Of a stretch of 38,867 nt of DNA, positions 33,698-38,867 are shown piece by piece. This stretch comes from Thermoleophilia bacterium (GTDB taxonomy: Bacteria > Actinomycetota > Thermoleophilia > Gaiellales > Gaiellaceae), in NCBI GenBank assembly GCA_019683855.1, contig JADGHP010000003.1:1-38867 (forward strand), in the 5' to 3' direction. A program made the translations under genes and the position numbers. The notes under the pieces are model-generated. The model had not been told where the DNA came from, searched no databases, and saw only the letters and a list, made by a program, of their open reading frames with translations. Within the stretch, counting starts at the first letter, position 1. Each line of letters begins with the position of its first letter.

Positions 33698-33750
33698 AAA
33701 CGGACTAGTCCGTCCGGTTTCGATTACCCTGATCCGGACCGAATCGTCCG
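33698..33750 (+). promoter_or_regulatory. Promoter and putative TetR operators of the MFS exporter gene
   Basis: CGGACTAGTCCG (33701-33712) is a perfect 12-base palindrome, flanked by AAA and overlapped by the imperfect partner TCCGGTTT. TACCCT (33725-33730) is a likely -10, so the palindrome covers the -35 region. A second inverted repeat, CGGAC-n6-GTCCG (33735-33750), lies just downstream of the -10. Both share the CGGAC/GTCCG half-site, which suggests two binding sites for one repressor, most simply the TetR protein encoded two genes on. Confidence 0.6.
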
Positions 33751-33766
33751 CTTCGAGAGGAGACCG

Positions 33767-35194
33767 ATGCGCCACTCGACGAACCCCTGGGTGATCCTCG
33801 TTCTCGTCTGCCTCGCGCAGTTCATGGTCGTGCTCGACGCCACCGTCGTGAACGTCGCGCTGCCCTCGATCCAGAGTGACCTGCACATGAGCGAGGCGAA
33901 TCTCCAGTGGGTCATCAATGCGTACACGCTCGTCTTCGGCGGGTTCCTCCTCCTCGGCGGCCGGGCCGGCGACCTCGCCGGCCGCAAGCGGCTGTTCCTG
34001 GGCGGGCTCGTCGTGTTCACGATCGCGTCGCTACTCGACGGGCTCTCCACGAGCCAGGGGATGCTGATCGGCTCGCGGGCGCTGCAGGGGCTCGGCGCCG
34101 CGTTCATCTCGCCGGCGGCGCTCGCCATCGTCTCGACGACCTTCAAGGACGGCGCCGAGCGCGCGAAGGCGCTCGGGGTGTGGGCGGCGATCGCGGTCGG
34201 CGGCAGCGCGGTCGGGCTGATCCTCGGCGGCGCGCTCACGCAGGCGCTCTCGTGGCCGTGGATCTTCTTCATCAACGTCCCGGTCGGCGTGGCGACGTTC
34301 CTGCTCTCGCTGCGGCTCGTGCCGGAGTCGAAGGAGGACGCGGCCCATCGGAGCTTCGACGTCGCCGGCGCGGTCACCGCCACCGGCGGGCTGATGGCGC
34401 TCGTCTACGCGATCGTGCAGGCGGAGCAGAAGGGCTGGGGGACGGCGCGGACGATCGGCACCTTCGTCGCGGCGGCGCTGCTCCTCGGCGGCTTCCTCGC
34501 GATCGAGCGGCGCGCGGTCGCCCCGCTCGTGCGGCTCTCGGTCTTCCGCGTGCGCTCGCTCGCGACCGCGAACGTCGTTATGTTCCTCGTCGCCTCCGGG
34601 CTGTTCGCGATGTTCTTCTTCAACTCGCTGTACATCCAGCGCGTGCTCGGCTACGGGCCGCTGAAGGCCGGACTCGCGTTCCTGCCCTTCACCGCCGGGA
34701 TCATGGCGTCGGCCGGGTTCGCGTCCAACTTCGCGCCCAGGATCGGCGTCCGCCTCGTCTCCTCGGCGGGGATGGTGGTCGCGAGCCTCGGGCTGCTCTT
34801 GCTGATCCGGATCCCCGTCGGCGGCTCGTACGTCGCGGACGTCCTACCCTCGATCCTGCTCACCTCGATCGGGATGGGCTGCGTGTTCGTGCCGCTGACC
34901 CTCGTCGCGACGACCGGTCTCGAGGACGCGGACCAGGGGCTCGCCTCCGGCCTCTTCAACACGTCGCAGCAGGTCGGGGGCGCCCTCGGGCTGGCGATCC
35001 TCTCGACGATCGCCGCGGGACGCTCCGCGCCGGTGCGCGGCGACGCGGCGGCGGGTCTCGTGCACGGGTTCCACTACGCGTTCGCTGGCAGCTCGCTCTT
35101 CGTCCTCGCCGGGCTGGTGGCGCTCGTGGCGATGCTGCGCGCGCGGCACGTCGAGGGGATCGAGGCCGAGGCGGCCACGGCGACGGCGGTGTGA
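33767..35194 (+). CDS. MFS drug exporter, DHA2 (EmrB/QacA) 14-helix family
   Basis: A 475-residue integral membrane transporter with ~14 helices, expected to export toxic organic compounds by proton antiport. Signatures are AQFMVVLDATVVNVALPSIQ (helix 1, motif D1 with Asp), LLLGGRAGDLAGRKRLFLGG (motif A, in loop 2-3), GSRALQGLGAAFISPAALAI (motif B with Arg) and GGSAVGLILGGALTQALSWP (motif C of exporters). AGLAFLPFTAGIMASAGFAS and GLASGLFNTSQQVGGALGLA are also typical. ATG 33767 has the ribosome site GAGAGGAG. It is followed after six bases by a TetR gene, and two palindromes overlap its promoter, the usual layout of a repressor-controlled efflux operon. Confidence 0.93.
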   Translation: MRHSTNPWVILVLVCLAQFMVVLDATVVNVALPSIQSDLHMSEANLQWVINAYTLVFGGFLLLGGRAGDLAGRKRLFLGGLVVFTIASLLDGLSTSQGMLIGSRALQGLGAAFISPAALAIVSTTFKDGAERAKALGVWAAIAVGGSAVGLILGGALTQALSWPWIFFINVPVGVATFLLSLRLVPESKEDAAHRSFDVAGAVTATGGLMALVYAIVQAEQKGWGTARTIGTFVAAALLLGGFLAIERRAVAPLVRLSVFRVRSLATANVVMFLVASGLFAMFFFNSLYIQRVLGYGPLKAGLAFLPFTAGIMASAGFASNFAPRIGVRLVSSAGMVVASLGLLLLIRIPVGGSYVADVLPSILLTSIGMGCVFVPLTLVATTGLEDADQGLASGLFNTSQQVGGALGLAILSTIAAGRSAPVRGDAAAGLVHGFHYAFAGSSLFVLAGLVALVAMLRARHVEGIEAEAATATAV

Positions 35195-35200
35195 TCCGAC

Positions 35201-35743
35201 GTGACGCAGCTCCGTTCCGACGCGCAGCGCAATCTCGACCGACTCCTCGGCGCCGCGTGCGAGTGCTTCGCCGAGCGAGGCCTGCACGCGAGCGTGGACG
35301 AGATCGCGCGACGCGCCGGCGTCGGCCACGGCACGGTCTTCCGCCGCTTCCCGACCAAGGACGCGCTGCTCGCCGCGGTGCTCGGCCGCGAGCTCGACGG
35401 CCTCGTCGCCGCCGCGGAGGACGGGCTCGCCGAGCCGGACGCGGGCGTCGGCTTCGAGCGCTTCTTCCGCGCGGCGGCCGCCGCCTACGGACGGAACCGC
35501 GCGCTGCTCGAGGGCATCGAGCGCTGCCGCACGCTGCCGCAGGCGAGAGCGTTGAAGGAGGCCGGCGAGCGGCTCGTGCGGCGCGCGCAGAAGGCGGGCG
35601 CGCTGCGGCGCGACCTCTCCGCCCAGGAGGTGTTCGAGCTCGTCCCGGCGGCGAGCCGCTTCCCGGACGTGATCCTGGACGGGCTCCGTCCGCCCGGGCG
35701 CTCGCCGCGCCCCGGCCCTGTCCGAAGCGGTCACGGCTCCTGA
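35201..35743 (+). CDS. TetR/AcrR-family transcriptional repressor
   Basis: A 180-residue repressor. The N-terminal helix-turn-helix is complete: NLDRLLGAACECFAERGLHA, then SVDEIARRAGVGHGTVFRRF and PTKDALLAAVL (residues ~10-65). The C-terminal ligand domain is helical, and FELVPAASRFPDVILDGL near the end matches relatives. It starts at GTG 35201, six bases after the exporter stop, so it is probably co-transcribed and autoregulated through the palindromes at 33701 and 33735. Its last ~15 residues are Pro/Arg/Gly-rich (RPPGRSPRPGPVRSG), and its TGA lies inside repeat copy D, so the natural C terminus may have been altered. Confidence 0.9.
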   Translation: MTQLRSDAQRNLDRLLGAACECFAERGLHASVDEIARRAGVGHGTVFRRFPTKDALLAAVLGRELDGLVAAAEDGLAEPDAGVGFERFFRAAAAAYGRNRALLEGIERCRTLPQARALKEAGERLVRRAQKAGALRRDLSAQEVFELVPAASRFPDVILDGLRPPGRSPRPGPVRSGHGS

Positions 35744-35765
35744 CCGGGTCGGGGGACGTGTCCCC
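35739..35765. repeat. Palindromic GGACRYGTCC element, copy D (partial)
   Basis: CCTGACC (35739-35745), one base, GGTCGGG, then GGACGTGTCC (35754-35763). It aligns without gaps to bases 6645-6669 of copy A, with 21 of 25 bases identical. The left GGACATGTCC unit of copy A is missing here. The tetR stop codon TGA (35741-35743) is part of the CCTGACC motif. The inner GGGGACGTGTCCCC (35752-35765) forms a short stem. Confidence 0.75.
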
Positions 35766-35803
35766 GCGGGCCGCATCTCCTTCCGATCTGGCAGAGTACG
35801 ACC

Positions 35804-36343
35804 GTGGTTCCCGAGGCGCCGCTCGAGGAGACCGAGCACGGGCTCGTCCCGAGCGGGGACGGCTGGTTCGTCCTCAACGCACGCGAAGCGCGCTGGTTCG
35901 ACCGCGGCCCCCGCGGTGCGGTCTGCGACCTCGAGGGCGACGTCGAGTTTCCCCAAGTCGGCGTGAAGCTGTTCGTGCTCGAGCCCGGTCAGCCGATGTC
36001 GATGTACCACTGGGAAGCCGACCAGGAGGGATTCCTCGTCCTCGACGGCGAGGCGCTGCTGATCGTCGAGGGCGAGGAGCGGCCGCTGCGAACGTGGGAC
36101 TTCGTCCACTGTCCGCCGCGCGTCGCGCACACGATCGTCGGCGCGGGCTCGGGGCCGTGCAGGATCGTCGCGTTCGGCGCGCGCATCGACTCGCAGGGCG
36201 AGAACTGGGGCTGCTACCCGGTCGATGAGACGGCGCGCATGCACGGGGCGAGCGTCGAGCGGGAGACGCGGAGCCCGAAGGAGGCGTACGCGCGCTTCCC
36301 GCCTCGCCGGCCGAGCCGCTTCCGCGACGGCTGGCTGCCCTAG
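35804..36343 (+). CDS. Cupin-domain protein
   Basis: A 179-residue protein with one conserved cupin beta-barrel (residues ~45-130). VKLFVLEPGQPMSMYHWEAD resembles motif 1, with a single His; QEGFLVLDGEALLIVEGEE is the central part; FVHCPPRVAHTIVGAGSGPC resembles motif 2 with its His. Metal binding is therefore possible but the ligand set is incomplete. Proteins like this may be enzymes, isomerases or sensors. The C-terminal ~45 residues (GCYPVDETARMHGAS onward) are a basic extension. It starts at GTG 35804. Its TAG overlaps the convergent lipB stop in the palindrome CTAG, so neither gene has an intergenic terminator. Its link to the tetR/exporter pair is unproven because copy D separates them. 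Confidence 0.82.
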   Translation: MVPEAPLEETEHGLVPSGDGWFVLNAREARWFDRGPRGAVCDLEGDVEFPQVGVKLFVLEPGQPMSMYHWEADQEGFLVLDGEALLIVEGEERPLRTWDFVHCPPRVAHTIVGAGSGPCRIVAFGARIDSQGENWGCYPVDETARMHGASVERETRSPKEAYARFPPRRPSRFRDGWLP

Positions 36344-37059
36344 CCCTCGCGCGCCGCGAGCCGGGCGTGGCGCGGCTGCGCCCAGAGACCGGGGCCGTCC
36401 TCGACCGGCAGCTCCTCGAGCTCGAGGTCGAGCACCTCGGCGAGCGCCGCGACCGCGTGCGGCCGCACCTCGTCGACGGTCACGGGCCGTCCCGTCTCGC
36501 GCGCGATCGTCGTGAACGTCGCGTCCTCGAGCCCGCAGGCGGTGATCCAGTCGGTGAACGGCGCCGGGTCGAGGTCGACGTTGAGCGCGTAGCCGTGGGT
36601 CGTGATCCAGCGCGAGACGTGGACGCCGATCGAGGCGATCTTCCGCGGCGGGCGCGTCAGCCAGACCCCGGTCAGGCCCTCGATCCGCTCCCCGACGAGG
36701 CCGAACGGCTCGACGGTGCGGATGAGCGCCTCCTCGAGCTGGCGCACGTACGCCTTCACGTCGCGGCCGTGCCGGCGGAGGTCGAGGATCGGGTAGCAGA
36801 CGAGCTGCCCGGGGGCGTGGTAGGTGGAGCGGCCGCCGCGGTCGGTCTCGACGATCTCGACCGTCGCTCCCTCGGGGACGTGCAGCTCCGCCGCTGCGTC
36901 CGCGCGGCGCCCGAGCGTGATCACCGGCGGGTGCTCGAGGAGGATCACCGTGTCGGGGATCGCTCCCTGCGAGACCGCTCCGGCGAGCGACCGCTGCAGC
37001 TCCCACGCCTCGAGGTAGGGCACGAGCCCAAGCTGCATGAGGTACGCCCCCGTGGCCAC
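36340..37059 (-). CDS. lipB: Octanoyl-[acyl-carrier protein] transferase
   Basis: Transfers octanoyl from acyl carrier protein to lipoyl domains, the step before LipA (239 residues). Signatures are DTVILLEHPPVITLGRRADA, TDRGGRSTYHAPGQLVCYPI (RGGxxTxHxPGQ, with HAPGQ in place of HGPGQ), RKIASIGVHVSRWITTHGYA with the catalytic Lys, and DWITACGLEDATFTTI with the acyl-accepting Cys. GTG 37059 is preceded at six bases by TAGCCT. The next gene upstream, 97 bases away on the same strand, encodes the E2 protein that is a lipoylation target. Confidence 0.96.
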   Translation of the reverse strand: MATGAYLMQLGLVPYLEAWELQRSLAGAVSQGAIPDTVILLEHPPVITLGRRADAAAELHVPEGATVEIVETDRGGRSTYHAPGQLVCYPILDLRRHGRDVKAYVRQLEEALIRTVEPFGLVGERIEGLTGVWLTRPPRKIASIGVHVSRWITTHGYALNVDLDPAPFTDWITACGLEDATFTTIARETGRPVTVDEVRPHAVAALAEVLDLELEELPVEDGPGLWAQPRHARLAAREG

Positions 37060-37065
37060 GAGGTG

Positions 37066-37071
37066 AGGCTA
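37066..37071 (-). promoter_or_regulatory. -10 box TAGCCT of lipB (leaderless start)
   Basis: On the minus strand TAGCCT is followed by six bases and GTG 37059, the same arrangement as upstream of the ychF-like gene. Confidence 0.5.
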
Positions 37072-37156
37072 GCGTGCCGCCGCCTCTGCATGCCGGGGTG
37101 CGTGCCGCTTGCTCTGCGACGAGGCGGTCACGACCCTCACGCGCGTCTCGCCGCGC

Positions 37157-38560
37157 CTACTCCCAGCTCTCGAGTCGCTCGCGGAGGGCGCGCAGGAACC
37201 GGCCGGCGTAGGCGCCGTCGATCAGGCGATGGTCGTACGTGAGCGTGATGTTCATGATCGGCCGGATCGCGATCACGTCGTTGCCGAGCTCGTCTTCGAC
37301 CACCCAGGGCCGCTTCACGAGCGCGTACGTGCCGAGGATGGCCGACTGCGGCTGGTTGATGATCGGCGTGCCGTGGAAGGTGCCGTAGCCGCCCGGGTTC
37401 GTGATCGTGAAGGTGCCGCCCTGCACGTCGTCCGGCGTGAGCTGCTTGTTGCGCGCCCGCGCCGCGAGGTCGGCGATCCCCTTCGCCAGCCCGAGGAGGT
37501 TCATCGTCTCCGCGTTGCGGAGCACCGGCACGATGAGGCCCTTGCCGTCCTCCAGCTCGACGGCGATGCCGAGGTTGACGAAGTTGCGCGTGACGATCGA
37601 GTCGCCGCGCAGCTCGCCGTTCACGTACGGGTACTCGCCGAGCGTCTCGACCGTCGCCTTCGCGATGAAGGCGAGGTAGGTCGGGTTGACGCCGTAGGCC
37701 GCCTGGTACTCCTTCTTGAGCAGCTCGCGCGCCGCGACCACGCGTGACATGTCGACCTCGATCGCGCTCGTCACGTGCGCCGAGGTGTCGAGCGAGCGGC
37801 GCATGTGCTCCGCGATGCCGCGGCGCATCGGCGTCAGCGGCTCGGCGCTCTCGCCGGGCAGCGCCTCGCCCGCCGGGGCCACGGGTGCGGGGGCGGGAGC
37901 CGGTGCGGCGGCGGGAGCGGGCGCCGGCGCGGCGGCTACAGGCTGCGGCTCGGCGGACGCGACGGCTTCCTGCGCCGGAGGCGCACTCGCCGTGGTCGAG
38001 GCGCCAGCCTCGACGAAGGCGAGGATGTCCTTCTTCGTCACGCGGCCACCCCTGCCCGTGCCCCGCACCTGGCTGGGGTCGACGCCGTGCTCGGAGGCGA
38101 TCCGGGCGACCACGGGCGAGATGAACGCCTTCCCGTTGGCGAGGGGCTCGCCGGTCGTCTCGCGCGACGGCTGGGGCGCGGGGCGGATCTCCTCGACGCG
38201 CTCCGCGGTCGGCGCCGTCGACCCGGCGGACGACGCAGCAGCGGCCTCGGCGGCGGCCGCCGCGGTCGCAGGCCCGGGAGGCGCCTCGGGGGCGGTCTCG
38301 CGGCCGGCCGCCGCGCCGCCGATCTGCCCGAGCTTCGTGCCGACCGCGACCGTCTCGCCCTCCCGGACGAGGATCTGCGTGAGCGTGCCGGACGCCGGGC
38401 TCGGCACCTCGGTGTCGACCTTGTCGGTCGAGATCTCGAGCAGCGGCTCGTCCGCCTCGACGCGCTCCCCCTCCTGCTTCAGCCAGCGCGTGATCGTCCC
38501 CTCCGAGACGGAGACGCCCATCTGCGGCATCACGACGTCGACTGCGGTTTCCGTGGCCAT
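37157..38560 (-). CDS. 2-oxoacid dehydrogenase E2 component (dihydrolipoamide acyltransferase)
   Basis: The lipoate-bearing core of a pyruvate, branched-chain or 2-oxoglutarate dehydrogenase complex (467 residues). Domains in order: one lipoyl domain (residues ~6-80) with the lipoylated Lys47 in EISTDKVDTEVPSP; a linker; the peripheral-subunit-binding domain (~150-185, FISPVVARIASEHGVDPSQV and GRGGRVTKKDIL); an Ala/Pro-rich flexible linker (~190-235); and the catalytic domain (~240-467), ending with TYDHRLIDGAYAGRFL, the HxxxDG active site. ATG 38560 has a strong ribosome site GGAGGGGAG. The upstream E1 beta end makes a pyruvate or branched-chain complex likelier than 2-oxoglutarate dehydrogenase, but this is inference. 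Confidence 0.93.
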   Translation of the reverse strand: MATETAVDVVMPQMGVSVSEGTITRWLKQEGERVEADEPLLEISTDKVDTEVPSPASGTLTQILVREGETVAVGTKLGQIGGAAAGRETAPEAPPGPATAAAAAEAAAASSAGSTAPTAERVEEIRPAPQPSRETTGEPLANGKAFISPVVARIASEHGVDPSQVRGTGRGGRVTKKDILAFVEAGASTTASAPPAQEAVASAEPQPVAAAPAPAPAAAPAPAPAPVAPAGEALPGESAEPLTPMRRGIAEHMRRSLDTSAHVTSAIEVDMSRVVAARELLKKEYQAAYGVNPTYLAFIAKATVETLGEYPYVNGELRGDSIVTRNFVNLGIAVELEDGKGLIVPVLRNAETMNLLGLAKGIADLAARARNKQLTPDDVQGGTFTITNPGGYGTFHGTPIINQPQSAILGTYALVKRPWVVEDELGNDVIAIRPIMNITLTYDHRLIDGAYAGRFLRALRERLESWE

Positions 38561-38619
38561 GCGACTCCCCTCCGCGAGTTCTCGTCGAGAAACGTAGCTG
38601 CGACTCCCGGGGGAGTCGC
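38561..38619 (-). promoter_or_regulatory. Promoter with operator-like palindrome upstream of the E2 gene
   Basis: GCGACTCCC-GG-GGGAGTCGC (38600-38619) is a perfect 9-base inverted repeat. On the minus strand TACGTT (38596-38591), a likely -10, begins three bases downstream, so the palindrome covers the spacer. GCGACTCCC recurs at 38561-38569, overlapping the ribosome site and abutting the start codon. This fits a regulator-binding array or a leader that refolds around the ribosome site. Confidence 0.5.
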
Positions 38620-38713
38620 TTGGTGCACAGGCGGTGCCGTGGGATTCCCCGGCTCGCGGACACGCTCGTGGATCGGGCGGCCCGGAACCATCAACGGCGC
38701 AGCCTCGAGATCA

Positions 38714-38770
38714 AGCCGCTTCCCGTGCCGAGGTCTCGCAGGCTCTCCGACATCTCTCCGGGAAGCGGCT
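38714..38770 (-). terminator. Long-loop inverted repeat at the end of the E1 beta gene
   Basis: AGCCGCTTCCC (38714-38724) and GGGAAGCGGCT (38760-38770) are perfect 11-base inverted repeats with a 35-base loop. On the minus strand the stem begins at the E1 beta stop codon, and TTGATCT follows it. It could terminate or stabilise the E1 message upstream of the E2 promoter. Confidence 0.4.
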
Positions 38771-38867
38771 AGTACTCCGCGAGCTCGCGCAGACCGGCGA
38801 CGACGTCCTCGACCTGCGGGATGAACGCCTTCTCGAGCGGCGGCGAGAACGGCACCGGCGTGTCGGG
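38769..38867 (-). CDS. 2-oxoacid dehydrogenase E1 component beta subunit, C-terminal end
   Basis: The last 32 codons of a gene entering from the right edge, open up to base 38867 and ending TAG at 38769-38771. The peptide begins PDTPVPFSPPLEKAFIP, continues QVEDVVAGLRELAEY and stops. The DTPVPFSPPLE block is the conserved C-terminal signature of E1 beta subunits of pyruvate and branched-chain 2-oxoacid dehydrogenases. It lies upstream of the E2 gene on the same strand, separated by 208 bases with a separate promoter. The fragment is too short to choose between PdhB and BkdB. Confidence 0.75.
   Translation of the reverse strand, partial: PDTPVPFSPPLEKAFIPQVEDVVAGLRELAEY

Noticed and set aside
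35804-36343. Assigning the cupin protein to a known dioxygenase or isomerase.
   Set aside because: The metal ligand set is incomplete by eye and the neighbours give no pathway context.
38691-38753. A 20-codon frame on the minus strand between E1 beta and E2 (MSESLRDLGTG...).
   Set aside because: Too short, and it lies in the loop and one arm of the inverted repeat; no independent support.

Overview
This is a GC-rich window whose genes mostly start with GTG or ATG and are packed in overlapping operons. Gene content fits an aerobic actinobacterium: a complete 14-subunit NADH dehydrogenase, an adrenodoxin-type ferredoxin-NADP reductase (FprA), LipA/LipB, an Mrp-type ATPase without the CxxC motif, and methylmalonyl-CoA epimerase. 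I infer the class Thermoleophilia (Gaiellales/Solirubrobacterales-like) from style and content. No rRNA or other taxonomic marker is present to prove it. I see no tRNA, rRNA, CRISPR array, insertion sequence or phage gene.

Layout. (1) 1-2859, + strand: the 3' end of ftsH, methylmalonyl-CoA epimerase, a small unknown protein, an ECF-type sigma factor and a shortened YchF-like GTPase. (2) 2936-4602, - strand: a DMT-type permease coupled to an OB-fold/HD-domain nuclease-like protein, divergent from (3) 4693-6542: a DUF1015 protein and an inositol-monophosphatase-family enzyme. (4) 6790-9911: a small membrane protein, a secreted beta-rich protein and a LolD/MacB-type ATPase, converging on a coiled-coil membrane protein and a MacB-like permease. 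(5) 9982-12452: Mrp ATPase, an NTF2-like protein, a HAD phosphatase and the 5' stump of an Ldh_2-family dehydrogenase. (6) 12530-14364, - strand: a DUF1028 protein, a small unknown protein and a UPF0173-type metallo-hydrolase. (7) 14825-28869, - strand: nuoABCDEFGHIJKLMN without a single gap longer than one base. (8) 29066-32466, + strand: an IscA/ErpA-like Fe-S carrier, FprA and fumarase. (9) 32710-38867: lipA, lipB, a 2-oxoacid dehydrogenase E2 and the last 32 codons of its E1 beta subunit on the - strand, with an MFS exporter/TetR/cupin module on the + strand between lipA and lipB.

How it fits together: the window is dominated by respiration and central carbon metabolism. Lipoate made by LipB/LipA is attached to the E2 of the 2-oxoacid dehydrogenase, whose NADH, like that of the TCA cycle (FumC), feeds Nuo. 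Fe-S biogenesis (ErpA-like carrier, Mrp) supplies the clusters of Nuo and LipA.

Two cross-cutting signals stand out. First, about a dozen transcription units carry a TAnnnT-type -10 hexamer 6-9 bases before the start codon, indicating leaderless mRNAs; this also decides several GTG starts. Second, four intergenic sites share palindromes built from the 10-mer GGACRYGTCC (6635, 12454, 30964, 35739). All lie at the 3' end of + strand genes. One sits exactly where an Ldh_2 gene loses homology and another contains the stop codon of tetR. This repeat family is the best candidate for something undescribed here.
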